Shown piece by piece: positions 25,321 to 33,937 of a stretch of 64,000 bases of DNA. The notes beneath the pieces were generated by a model that worked only from the letters and a program-made list of their open reading frames with translations, searched no databases and was not told the DNA's origin. The stretch covers positions 1,922,001-1,986,000 of the forward strand of contig JADJQX010000007.1 of assembly GCA_016712525.1 (NCBI GenBank), in the 5' to 3' direction. A program made the position numbers and the translations under genes. How positions within the stretch are numbered: position 1 is the first letter of the stretch; each line of letters starts with the position of its first letter. Source of the stretch: Myxococcales bacterium (GTDB lineage Bacteria; Myxococcota_A; Polyangia; Polyangiales; Polyangiaceae).

Positions 25321-26553
25321 GTGCCTGTCTTCGGGTCTCGCGCGTTTGCATGGTTCGCCGTGGCGTCGATCGCCTGCGTCGCCGTCTCGTGCAAAAAGGA
25401 CAAGGCCGCAGAGCCCGATGCGGCCACTCCCGTGGAGCCACGCCTCGAGGCCGACGCCACCGCCGGCGAGTCCCGCTCGACGTCGTCCGAGTCGGCCGGT
25501 GCGCTCATCGCGGCCGCGGCCACGAAGGTGCCCGAGAAGCTCCGCCCCCGGAGCCCCGCCGAGGCCGGGAAGACGGTCGACGTGCCCGCGGGCGTGCTGC
25601 TCTCGGGCACACTCCCGAGCGACGAAGGCCGCGATCCCGGGGCGCCGGCGGGGCTCTCGCCGTTCCCGCTCGGAGCCTTCACGATCGACGCCCTCCCCTA
25701 CCCCAACGATCCGTCGAAGCCGTTCGCCACGCAGCTCTCCCGCGACGACGCGCAGAAGGCCTGCCAAGACAAGGGCGCGCGGCTCTGCACGGAGCTCGAG
25801 TGGGAGCGCGCTTGCAAAGGACCGGACGCCGACACGTACGCCACCGGTGCGGCGTGGGATCCGGTCTGCGATACGGATCCGAGCTCGTGCAGCTCGGGGT
25901 TCGGCGTCCGCGCGATGGGCGCCCTCCGCGAGTGGGTCGACGGAAAGGCCGAGGCAGGTCAGGGCTTGCCCGTCCGCGGGGGCGGCGCGAAGGAGCCGGG
26001 CGCCGGCGTGCATCGGTGCGCACGCCGAGGGCGCGCCCAGGGCACCTCCACCGATCTCGGGTTTCGCTGCTGCAAGGGAGGCGAGCGCCCCAAGACGGCC
26101 GACCTCGAGCCCTTCCGCAAGACCAAGCTCGACAAGGCCGAGCTCGCGCAGATGGTCGCCGACGCGCCGGAGCTCGCGAAGCTCGGCGCCGACGTGCGCC
26201 TCTTCGACCCGGCGGACGCCAACGCCGTCACCGGGAGGACCCAAGCGCCACGCGAGGGGCTCACCTTCGTCACGCAGCCGATCCTCTGGAGCCCCGACCC
26301 GGGCGTCGAGGTGCTCGTGGTCACCGGGCGCAGCAAGACGGCGTCGTTCGTGCTCGCGCTCTTCCCGCTGCCCTCGGGGAAATACAAAACCGCGAGCTAC
26401 TTCGTGATGCTCGGCGACGTCGCCCCCGTCGCCCTCGCGTACAACCCGTCGAAGCGCCGCGAGCTCCAGTGGACCACCTGCTGGGGCTGCAGCGGCGAGA
26501 CCGGCGCCGTGAGCTTCCGCGAGGACAGGCGCATCGTCATCGTGCAGCTCTGA
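25321..26553 (+). CDS. Lipoprotein with FGE/SUMF1-like domain
   Basis: A 410-residue protein starting at GTG 25321 with signal ending VAVSC (Cys24) and an Asp/Ala linker. Residues about 115-260 form a formylglycine-generating-enzyme-like domain: FTIDALPYPNDPSKPF, KGARLCTELEWERACKGPDAD, a REWV segment, RGGGAKEPG and HRCARRGRAQGTSTDLGFRC. The cysteine equivalent to FGE Cys341 is present but the partner five residues earlier is Ala, so sulfatase-activating chemistry is unlikely; many bacterial members use the fold for binding. The C-terminal ~150 residues are of unknown fold. Reading frame intact. Confidence 0.82.
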   Translation: MPVFGSRAFAWFAVASIACVAVSCKKDKAAEPDAATPVEPRLEADATAGESRSTSSESAGALIAAAATKVPEKLRPRSPAEAGKTVDVPAGVLLSGTLPSDEGRDPGAPAGLSPFPLGAFTIDALPYPNDPSKPFATQLSRDDAQKACQDKGARLCTELEWERACKGPDADTYATGAAWDPVCDTDPSSCSSGFGVRAMGALREWVDGKAEAGQGLPVRGGGAKEPGAGVHRCARRGRAQGTSTDLGFRCCKGGERPKTADLEPFRKTKLDKAELAQMVADAPELAKLGADVRLFDPADANAVTGRTQAPREGLTFVTQPILWSPDPGVEVLVVTGRSKTASFVLALFPLPSGKYKTASYFVMLGDVAPVALAYNPSKRRELQWTTCWGCSGETGAVSFREDRRIVIVQL

Positions 26554-26560
26554 GACCAAC

Positions 26561-26884
26561 GTGACCAAAAAGCCCAAACGTTCCAGGACGTTACGCCGAG
26601 AGGCCGACCGCACCGAGAAGAAGGTCCTCGAGGCGCGGATGACCCTCTCGCGGCTAGAGCCCGGCGGGTCGGCGGAGCGCCCCATCGAAGTGTCCACGGC
26701 CTCTCTCGTGGAGCCGACGGCGCGCGCCATGCCGTGCCCGGCGTGCGGAGGCAGCGTGCGGGTGCTCGACCACACCGCCGAGACGATCGGCGGGCGGCGG
26801 CTCCGCGTGGCGAAGGTCGACTGCGCGAGGTGCGGGACCTGTGTGTCCAGGTACTTCACCATCGCCGAGCCCCGGCTCAACTGA
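26561..26884 (+). CDS. Small zinc-ribbon protein
   Basis: A 107-residue protein starting at GTG 26561, 7 bases after the FGE-like lipoprotein gene. A basic N-terminus (KKPKRSRTLRREADRTEKK) leads to a C-terminal zinc ribbon: CPACGGSVRVLDHTAE and CARCGTCVSRYF. The two CxxC pairs are 27 residues apart. No family name recognised. Probably a small nucleic-acid- or protein-binding factor. Confidence 0.75.
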   Translation: MTKKPKRSRTLRREADRTEKKVLEARMTLSRLEPGGSAERPIEVSTASLVEPTARAMPCPACGGSVRVLDHTAETIGGRRLRVAKVDCARCGTCVSRYFTIAEPRLN

Positions 26885-26901
26885 GCGGAGGGATCGCCGG
26901 A

Positions 26902-28695
26902 TCACTTCCCCGTGAGGGTCTCGGTGAAGTCGACCGGCTCGAGCGACGCCGTCTCTCCGACGCGGGGGAGCGTGAAGCGCACGTACCCGGGGCGCCCTCC
27001 GGGCCCTTCGCGCGTCCACGTAACGGGGACGATGTCCGTGGCGTCGAGCGAGCGTTCGTGCGTGACGTCGATCGCGACGAGGCCCTCCGCGGGGCTCGTC
27101 CGGGCGATACGCACCACGATCGCGCCGGCGGAGATCACGTCTCCCTCGCGGAAAGGTGTGTCGCGCACGGCGCCCACGAACGGGTCATGCATCATGCCCT
27201 CGGAGGCCTCGACGCGGATCGTGCGATCGTCGAGCCGGCGCACGGTGACGACACCTCGAGGCGAGGGCGCGAGGATGCGCGTCGACCGCGCGACGGGGAG
27301 CCCGGCGTTGCGGCGCGAGACGAACATGCTGGTGGGCAAGAGGCCGTCGGGGCTCGTGACGAGCAAGACGTCGTGGTCCTCGGGTCTCTCGAACGCGAAG
27401 AGCGTCTCGGCCCCACGATCCACGAAGCGAGCCATCATGGAAGAGAACGCGAGCGATCGTGGCACGACGAGGAGGAGCGCCGCGACGACGTGCACGAGCC
27501 CGAGACCCACGAAGAAGGCCCACGCCGCCACGCGCGACCGGCCCACGTCGCGGAGGGCCCCGTAGGCCCCTCGCCCGAGCACGCCGAGGAGCGCGAACGC
27601 GGGGACGCCGGCGACCATGAGGAGCCGGTCGTCGCTGTTGGTGCCGCAGGCCGGCACCAGGGAGAGCACGAACGAGGTGTAGAGCGCGATCGCACGCCGA
27701 CGCTCGGACGAGCGGAAGCAAAGGACGGCGAGGACGACGAGCGCCCCCACGCCGAGGAGAGCGGTCGCGGGCGCGAGCGCGGGCTGCATCGACCCGACCT
27801 CGGCCGGCGGGAAGAAGAGCTGAGCGGCCGCAAGGGAGGGCAACCTCACGACGGCGACGCGGAGAAAGGCCGACGGTGAGCGGACGGGATCCACGTAGTA
27901 CGCCGACGACGAGGCCCCGCAGCCGAGCGCCACGTAGAGGCCGAGCCACACGGCGACGGCGGCGACGAGCGGCGCGGCCGCGATCGCGCGTGCCCGCGCA
28001 GGGCGACGATCCTCGACGAGGAAGACGACCGCGAGCATCGGGAGCGCGCCGAGCGCCGCCTCGCTCGAGAGGAGCGCGAAGAGCAGCGCCGCGCCCGCTC
28101 CCACCGAGACCTTTCCGCGATCACGCGCGCGGAGCACGAGGAAGAGCGCGAGCACCCCACCGAAGGCCGCGAGCAAGGAGTGACGCGCCGCGATCCACGA
28201 CACGGTCGTCGCGTGAGCGTCGTCGAGCGCGAAGAGCAGCGCCGCGAGCCCCGCCGCCGCGCCCCCGATCCACCGACGCAGGGCGCCCACGAGGAGCGCG
28301 CACGTCCCCGCGAAGAGCGCGATCGAGACGAGGTGGACGAGCGCAGGGTGCTCGCCGAAAAGTAGCTCCTCGGCGTACCTGAGCAGGGACGCGACCGGCC
28401 GCAGGAAGGCGAGCTTCAACGTCGGGGAGGTCCACCACGGGTGGAGCCCTTCGGAGATCGCGCGTCGCACGCCCTCGCCACCGTCGGCGAAGCGGTAAGT
28501 GTCCCACACCCCGCGCGGGCCGCCGGGGATGGTGTTTCCACGCGCGAAGAACCGGTGCGTGTGATCGTCGACGACGTACCCCGAGCCGAGCGACGGCGCG
28601 TGGACGAGCAGCGCGACGATCAGGATCGCGGGCGCGAGACGCGGATGCGCGAGGGCCGCGCGTGCTCGTTCCCAAAGCCCCTCCGAGTTGCCCAT
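26902..28695 (-). CDS. Large integral membrane protein, possible GT-C glycosyltransferase
   Basis: A 597-residue polytopic protein with about ten membrane helices in the first 430 residues and a soluble C-terminal ~150 residues. The first periplasmic loop has GSGYVVDDHTHRFF; an acidic pair at this position is typical of PMT/ArnT-like GT-C enzymes. The segment SPTLKLAFLRPVASLLRYAEELLFGEHPALVHLVS also fits this type, common in planctomycetes and myxobacteria. The donor and acceptor cannot be read. It stands alone, convergent with the zinc-ribbon gene and divergent from the E2 gene. Confidence 0.8.
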   Translation of the reverse strand: MGNSEGLWERARAALAHPRLAPAILIVALLVHAPSLGSGYVVDDHTHRFFARGNTIPGGPRGVWDTYRFADGGEGVRRAISEGLHPWWTSPTLKLAFLRPVASLLRYAEELLFGEHPALVHLVSIALFAGTCALLVGALRRWIGGAAAGLAALLFALDDAHATTVSWIAARHSLLAAFGGVLALFLVLRARDRGKVSVGAGAALLFALLSSEAALGALPMLAVVFLVEDRRPARARAIAAAPLVAAVAVWLGLYVALGCGASSSAYYVDPVRSPSAFLRVAVVRLPSLAAAQLFFPPAEVGSMQPALAPATALLGVGALVVLAVLCFRSSERRRAIALYTSFVLSLVPACGTNSDDRLLMVAGVPAFALLGVLGRGAYGALRDVGRSRVAAWAFFVGLGLVHVVAALLLVVPRSLAFSSMMARFVDRGAETLFAFERPEDHDVLLVTSPDGLLPTSMFVSRRNAGLPVARSTRILAPSPRGVVTVRRLDDRTIRVEASEGMMHDPFVGAVRDTPFREGDVISAGAIVVRIARTSPAEGLVAIDVTHERSLDATDIVPVTWTREGPGGRPGYVRFTLPRVGETASLEPVDFTETLTGK

Positions 28696-28862
28696 GAAGC
28701 TCGGCCGTAGGGGTGAACGCCGCCGCGGTCAACCGCTCTCGCAGGCGGGTCGTCGCGCTCGCTCGCGGAGGCATCCCACACGCCGATTCGCGAAATTTTC
28801 TCGCAAGATAGCGGATCTTCTCTCCCCACGACGACCGAGCCGACGGCGACCGATCCCGGCCG

Positions 28863-28891
28863 TTGCGATCCGAGGCTCATCTCGATAGAAA
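28863..28891 (+). promoter_or_regulatory. Candidate sigma-70-type promoter for E2 gene
   Basis: TTGCGA (-35), a 17-base spacer and TAGAAA (-10) lie about 35 bases before the E2 start codon, in the 231-bp divergent intergenic region. A GAGGAA ribosome-binding site follows before ATG 28927. Matches are partial (four of six in each box). Confidence 0.4.
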
Positions 28892-28926
28892 TGGCTCTCC
28901 CCCACACTTAGGCGAGGAACTGCCGG

Positions 28927-30228
28927 ATGATCATCGACGTCACCGTCCCCCAGCTCGGCGAGAGCGTGTCCGAAGGGACCATCACGAAATGGCTCGTTCG
29001 CGAGGGCGACGTGGTCAAAAAAGACCAACCCATCTTCGAGGTCGCGACGGACAAAGCCGACCAGGAGATCCCGGCGCCGGCGAGCGGCCTCATCAAGGCC
29101 ATCCTCGTCAAAGAGGGTGACGTCGTGCCCGTGCTCAAGGTCGCCGTGTGCCAGATCGAGGAAGGCGTCACCACGCCGACGTCGTCCCCCGAGGCTCCGA
29201 AGGCCGCGCCCCAGGCGGCTCCGCAGGCCGCTTCGGCCTCGGCCCCGCTCGCGACACCGAGCGGCAGGCAGGCGGCCCTCGCCAACGACGTCGACCTCTC
29301 GCAGGTCCAGGGCTCCGGAGAGTTCGGCCGCATCTCACGCGCCGACGTGCTCCGCGCGGCTCAGGCGCCCGCGCCCCAAGCGCCCGCGGCTCCCGCGCCC
29401 GTCGCCCCGGCTCCCGCCCCGCGTGCCCAGCAGGTCGCGCAGCTCGTGAACCAGGGTGGAGGCTTCGTTCCGCCCATCCCCGGGGTCGGGTTCGGCGCCT
29501 TCAAGGTCCCCCCGTACCGCCCGGTCGACGGCGACAAGGTCGTACCGTTCACCCGGCGTCGGCGCATCACCGCCGACCACATGACGTACTCGAAGGCCAC
29601 CTCGCCCCACGTGGTCACGGTGGCCGAGGTCGACCTCCACAAGACGTCGAAGCTTCGCGAGGCCAACAAGGATCGCTACAAAAAAGAGGGAGCGTCGCTC
29701 ACGATGCTCGCCTTCGTCGTCGCCGCCACGGCGCGCGCGCTCCGCGAGAACCCGAGCCTCAACGCGCGTGTCCTCGACGATGCCTTCGTCGTCTTCAAGG
29801 ACGTGAACCTCGGCGTCGCGGTCGACTCCCCGGACGGCCTCGTGGTCCCGGTGGTCCGCCGCGCCGACGAGCTCGGGGTCCGCGGCATCGTGCGCTCGGT
29901 CGACGAGCTCGCGAAGCGCGCCAAGACCGGCAAAATCACGGCCGACGATCTCTCCGGCGCGACGTTCTCGGTCACGAACCCTGGCCTCAAGGGCAACCTC
30001 TTCGGCGGTGCCGTCATCAGCCAACCGAACGTCGGCATCCTGCGCATGGGCGAGATCCAGAAGCGCGTGGTCGTCGTCGAGGGCCCCGACGGCGAGGACC
30101 ACATGGTCATCCACCCCGTGATGTTCCTCGCGCTGTCGTACGATCACCGCATCGTCGACGGCGTGGCCGCGAACGCGTTCTTGTGGCGCGTCACCGAGCT
30201 GCTCGAGAAGGGCGAGTTCGACGTCTGA
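28927..30228 (+). CDS. Dihydrolipoamide acyltransferase (E2 of a 2-oxoacid dehydrogenase)
   Basis: A 433-residue E2 chain. One lipoyl domain at residues 1-80 (VPQLGESVSEGTI; lipoylated Lys in ATDKAD), an Ala/Pro linker, a peripheral-subunit-binding domain around VDLSQVQGSGEFGRISRADV, a second Ala/Pro linker and the catalytic domain ending with ALSYDHRIVDG, which carries the active-site His and Asp. Which complex it belongs to (pyruvate, 2-oxoglutarate or branched-chain) is not settled by sequence alone. lpdA and an E1-alpha gene are about 25 kb away in this window, so the complex is not encoded as one operon. Confidence 0.93.
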   Translation: MIIDVTVPQLGESVSEGTITKWLVREGDVVKKDQPIFEVATDKADQEIPAPASGLIKAILVKEGDVVPVLKVAVCQIEEGVTTPTSSPEAPKAAPQAAPQAASASAPLATPSGRQAALANDVDLSQVQGSGEFGRISRADVLRAAQAPAPQAPAAPAPVAPAPAPRAQQVAQLVNQGGGFVPPIPGVGFGAFKVPPYRPVDGDKVVPFTRRRRITADHMTYSKATSPHVVTVAEVDLHKTSKLREANKDRYKKEGASLTMLAFVVAATARALRENPSLNARVLDDAFVVFKDVNLGVAVDSPDGLVVPVVRRADELGVRGIVRSVDELAKRAKTGKITADDLSGATFSVTNPGLKGNLFGGAVISQPNVGILRMGEIQKRVVVVEGPDGEDHMVIHPVMFLALSYDHRIVDGVAANAFLWRVTELLEKGEFDV

Positions 30229-30251
30229 GGTCGCGGCCGTGGTGCCGAACG

Positions 30252-30279
30252 CGAGGCGCCTTCCCCCGAAGGTGCCTCG
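30252..30279. terminator. Hairpin after E2 gene
   Basis: A 12-pair stem with one G-U pair and a CCCC loop, followed by TGCCGTTT, begins 24 bases after the E2 stop and ends 22 bases before the next gene. The T run is short, so termination may be partial. Confidence 0.5.
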
Positions 30280-30301
30280 TGCCGTTTCTGGAGCGTAACC
30301 C

Positions 30302-31317
30302 ATGAGATCTACTGCACTTCTCGTCGGGAATCCGACGGCCCAAAGCGGCCAGAACGCGCGGCGCATCACGCGCGCCGCCGAGCTGCTCGACGCACGAGGC
30401 CTCGCCTGCACCACGTTCGCGACGTTGCCCGACGGGGCCACCATCGGGGCCCTCCGCGACGCCCTCGTCGCGAGCCCGCCCGACGTGGTGATCGCCATGG
30501 GCGGCGACGGGACCTTCCGTGAGGTCGGTTGCGCGCTCTTGGCCTCGGGCCACGCGAACGCCGTCGCGATGGGCATGCTCCCCACGGGCACGGCCAACGA
30601 TCAGGGGAGGAGCTTCGGTCTCGCCTCGGGCGACGACGCGCTCGAACGGAACGTCGCGGTCATCGCCGACGGGCACGAGACGCGGCTCGACGCCGTACAC
30701 CTCACGCGGGTGGGCGCGCACGGCGAGGAGCTCGGTCGTTGCACCTTCTTCGACTCGGCCGGCTGGGGGCTCTCGGCGCGCGTGCTGCTCGAGCGCAACG
30801 TCGATCGCGCCGTCGTCGAGAAGCTGGGGCCGCTTAGGGCCCTCTACCGCGACCAGCTCGTCTACGCCGGCGCGTTCGCGCGTGTCTTCGTCGACACGTT
30901 CGTCCGCGACCACACCTTCGACGCCACGGTCGACGTCGACGGAGTCGTTCATGAGCTCTCGGACCTCACCGATCTCATCGTGAAAAACACGCGGATCTAC
31001 GCCGGGGCCTGGATCCCGGACCGTACGTCACGAGCGGACGACGGCCTCGTCGAGATCGTCCCCTTCCGGGATCAGGCCGATTGGATCGCGAAAGCCATCA
31101 TCGATCACGAAGGGAACCCCTCCCCGACCCGCTCCGCGATCCCCTCGGCAACTCCCGCGCCGAGGTGCTCCGAGGGCGCCGCATCACGTTCACGTTTCGC
31201 GCGCCGGTGCTTCCCCTCGCTCAGATCGACGGTGAGGAGGCCGATCCTTCACCATCGGCGCGGGTCGAGGTCGAGCCCCGCGCGATCCGGCTGCTCGTCC
31301 CCGAAGCGCACGCCTGA
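30302..31317 (+). CDS. Diacylglycerol/lipid kinase with apparent frameshift near the 3' end
   Basis: The first ~270 codons encode a DAGK-catalytic-domain lipid kinase: VGNPTAQSGQNARR, the nucleotide-binding VVIAMGGDGTFREVGCALL, GMLPTGTANDQGRSFG and later DGLVEIVPFRDQADW. At about 31110-31125 (a G-A-C-rich stretch GGGAACCCCTCCCC) the frame must shift by -1 to continue into GNSRAEVLRGRRITFTFRAP, QIDGEEADPSPSARVEVEP and AIRLLVPEAHA, the normal end of this family, stopping at 31317. Read straight on, the frame runs to 31507 as nonsense antisense to the next gene. A single missing base in the C-rich stretch (mutation or sequencing error) is the simplest explanation. No split-gene partner exists. 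Confidence 0.85.
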
Positions 31318-31334
31318 GCGTCCGCCCCTCGTCG

Positions 31335-32216
31335 TCACGGCTCCGCGACGGGAGGGGTGCGCGTGGGAAGGGCCCCACGTGCGCGGAGCGCCACCCCGAC
31401 GACCGCCGCGCCCAGCAAGAAGACCTGAGCGGCGTAACGTAGCCAGAGAAGCACGAGCAACGTCTCGCCGAGGCCCACGTCTCCCTTGTGCGCCACGTAC
31501 GACGTGACGACGTGGGCACCGCCGAGGAAGAGCAACGCCGACACGAACGCTCCTCCCAGAGTCTCCTTGGCCCGCGCGCGCACCCGCGGGAGCACGCTGT
31601 AGAGAAGGAAGAAGAGCAGCGTCGCGACGGCCAGGCTCCCGAGCCACGACGCCACCTGCGAGATCTCCGCGAGCTTCGCGCCCGCGCGCTCGGCCGCCGA
31701 AATCGCCGCGCGAAACCCGACCACGGCCGCGAGCACGACGCCGAGCAGCGTGACGACGACGAACGCGAGGCCTCGGGTGCGGGCCTGGCGGAGCACACGT
31801 TCGCCCAGAGTGCCCTTCGCCTCGGACGGTGCGTCGATCTCCCACATCGTGTTGATGCCACGCTCGAGGGCGGCGAAGAGCCGTGTCGCCGAGTAGAGCA
31901 GCACGACGAGGCTGAGCACGCTCATCGACCGGCTCTCGCGCGCTTGCTCGGACCAGCGAAAGAGCGCTTCGGCGAGCTTAGGTCCCGTCCACCTCCCGAG
32001 CTCGCTCGCGAAGGCCGCGTGCGCGTCGTCGCGGGACACGAAGAGCGTGGCCACGACGAGCGTGAGGTACGAGAGCGGCACGGCGGAGAGGAGCGCGTAG
32101 AACGCGATGGCGCCCGACTGGAACCGCCCGTCACGCGAAAAGAAGACGCGCACTCCCGCGCGGAACGGGGTCGTCGCGCGGAGGGCTTCGTCGCGTGCAC
32201 GCTCGAGCCTCGCCAT
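31335..32216 (-). CDS. YihY/BrkB-family membrane protein
   Basis: A 293-residue integral membrane protein with about six helices. The family segments are seen: GRFQSGAIAFYALLSAVPLSYL near the start, SVLSLVVLLYSATRLFAALERGINTMWEI, and the pair LYSVLPRVRARAKETLGGAFVSALLF and LLVLLWLRYAAQVFLLGA. The function of YihY/BrkB proteins is not firmly known. It is convergent with the lipid-kinase gene, whose true stop lies 17 bases from its own. Confidence 0.88.
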   Translation of the reverse strand: MARLERARDEALRATTPFRAGVRVFFSRDGRFQSGAIAFYALLSAVPLSYLTLVVATLFVSRDDAHAAFASELGRWTGPKLAEALFRWSEQARESRSMSVLSLVVLLYSATRLFAALERGINTMWEIDAPSEAKGTLGERVLRQARTRGLAFVVVTLLGVVLAAVVGFRAAISAAERAGAKLAEISQVASWLGSLAVATLLFFLLYSVLPRVRARAKETLGGAFVSALLFLGGAHVVTSYVAHKGDVGLGETLLVLLWLRYAAQVFLLGAAVVGVALRARGALPTRTPPVAEP

Positions 32217-32288
32217 GGCCTCACGCTACCAAGAACGGGTCACTATCGGCCGAGGGAACAGCGCTCCTGCGAGCCGACCTTCCCCGGC

Positions 32289-33029
32289 TCAGTAGCGGAG
32301 CGTGACGCCGGTGACGGTGCCCCACGAGCGCGTGCAGCTCGAGAAGCCCGAGTCGCCGCCGAGGTCCTCGATGAGGCGCGTCGAGCCCTCCCAGGTGGTC
32401 GACGCGTCCTCGACGGAGCGCTCCACGACCGTGGCGGTGCGGCACGTCGTGCCTTTGCACACCTGCACGCGCCGCCCGCAGAGGCGGTTCGACGAGCCCT
32501 GGAGCGAGCCTGGCGCCGCGAGCCAGTAGTCGTTGTCGACGAAGTCGCGGGGCATGTTGCGGAAGTCCTGGCAGGCGAACGTGACCCGTCCTTGCGACCA
32601 CCTGTCGCACTGGGTGAGGAAGCTCCAGTTTCCCTGCCAGAGGAGCGTGACCGTGCGGGTCGTCGAGCCGGAGCCTGCGTTCTCGCGCTCGAGGTACGCA
32701 CCCCACGCGTACCCGGTCTGGCCGTCGTAGGTGACCTTGTAAAAGCCGGACACCGACGAGCCCCCCACCGCCGTCACGCGACCGCCATCGGGGATGGTGG
32801 TGATGATCCGGCCGCTGGTGCTCGCGGTGGCGCGAAAGTTCACGGCGCGTGTCGCGACCAAGGTGGCGCCGGCGCTCACGGTGCCCGTGATGGCCTCTTC
32901 GGTCTCGCCGGCCACGCCCTCGTCGGCCGTCTCGGTCTCGGCAGCGCACCCCGAGAGCGCGGAGAGCGACACGAGACCCACGACGAAGGACCCGAACGCG
33001 AACGAGCGGAGCGAGGAGAGAGAGGGCAT
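32289..33029 (-). CDS. Lipoprotein with SH3b domain and Cys-rich C-terminal domain
   Basis: 246 residues; the signal ends LSGC (about residue 28). An SH3b domain follows at about 50-112 (AVNFRATASTSGRIITTIPDG, FYKVTYDGQTGYAWGAYL). The C-terminal half has CQDFRNMPRDFVDNDYW, LCGRRVQVCKGTTCRTATVVE and GVTLRY, which resembles a double-psi beta-barrel of the RlpA/expansin type stabilised by disulfides; this second assignment is tentative. Such proteins usually bind or act on peptidoglycan. Confidence 0.78.
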   Translation of the reverse strand: MPSLSSLRSFAFGSFVVGLVSLSALSGCAAETETADEGVAGETEEAITGTVSAGATLVATRAVNFRATASTSGRIITTIPDGGRVTAVGGSSVSGFYKVTYDGQTGYAWGAYLERENAGSGSTTRTVTLLWQGNWSFLTQCDRWSQGRVTFACQDFRNMPRDFVDNDYWLAAPGSLQGSSNRLCGRRVQVCKGTTCRTATVVERSVEDASTTWEGSTRLIEDLGGDSGFSSCTRSWGTVTGVTLRY

Positions 33030-33233
33030 CGTCGAACAGCGTATGCGCGTTCAGTGCCAGGCGAGAAGAGGGGAAATCACCGAAAGAACCTGGGTACTTA
33101 CGCCCTACGTTCACCCACCCGGGGGGAAGGAGATCCAGCGGCCGATGGTCTTGGATCCGTGGGATCGTAGGACGACGCGGCGCGTCCGATCCGAACGCGC
33201 CGCGTCGTAGGGTTCCACGAGACATGGCTCCGC

Positions 33234-33728
33234 TCAGAGCGAGACAGGGCCTCCGCGGTACGGACCGAAGCCCCCGGCGCCACCGAGGGGACCGCGCCCG
33301 AACCGGCTGTCGAGGAGGCGAGCGAGGCGCTCACGCTGCATCGGATCGAGCACATCGTGGACCTTGCGCATGGCCTCGACGAAGGCCCCCTCGGCGCGCT
33401 CGAACGCGGCCCGCGCGCCCTCACGAGCGGCGGTGAACGACGCGCCGTCGAGCGCCTCGGAGCGGAACGCTTCGGCGAGGTTGCCTCGCTGCTCGCGGGC
33501 CTCGTTCCGCGCGCTCCACGCCTGCCCGAAGGCCTCCTCGAGCGCGCTACGAATGACCTTCTCTTGACCGGGGGTCGTGTCGAGGAAACGGAAGAGCCAA
33601 CGCATCTTGCGGCTCCGGCCGAAGCCGAAGCGACCTCCGCCCCCATGGCAACGTCGCATCACGAGGCGAGCGACGATGCGGGTTGCGACGAGCGCGGCGA
33701 GGACGGTGAGGACGGTCGAAACACACAT
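33234..33728 (-). CDS. Spy/CpxP-like periplasmic heavy-metal-resistance-type protein
   Basis: 164 residues. ATG 33728 is chosen because AGGAG lies about eight bases before it and a hydrophobic N-terminus (MCVSTVLTVLAALVATRIVARLV) follows. A glycine-rich turn precedes a helical domain: LDTTPGQEKVIRSALEEAFGQAW, QRGNLAEAFRSEALD, ARAAFERAEGAFVEAMRKVHDVLDPMQRERLARLLD. The layout, with the repeated pattern near LTPxQ/LDPxQ, fits the metal-resistance (CzcE/Spy-type) periplasmic chaperone or metal-sensor group. The tail is Gly/Phe-rich. Divergent from the cytochrome gene. Confidence 0.8.
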   Translation of the reverse strand: MCVSTVLTVLAALVATRIVARLVMRRCHGGGGRFGFGRSRKMRWLFRFLDTTPGQEKVIRSALEEAFGQAWSARNEAREQRGNLAEAFRSEALDGASFTAAREGARAAFERAEGAFVEAMRKVHDVLDPMQRERLARLLDSRFGRGPLGGAGGFGPYRGGPVSL

Positions 33729-33937
33729 GGGCAAGCTCCTGGGTTCATGAAGGGGACGGCGTGCCCTTGGGCGACGCGCGCTCGTTCCGCGAGGCGCGAG
33801 GTGGGCACCGAGGGTTCGACGAGTGTGCGACCGGGCGCGCGAAATGCCGCTTTTTCCGCGGTAAAGACCTGTAAACCGCCCGAGCCTAGGCGGCGCTACC
33901 GCGTGACTTCTCGCGGCCTGCGCGGCATAAGAGAGAC

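Noticed and set aside
31318..31507. Continuation of the lipid-kinase frame past 31317
   Set aside because: Arg/Pro-rich and antisense to the BrkB-family gene; the normal C-terminus lies in another frame.
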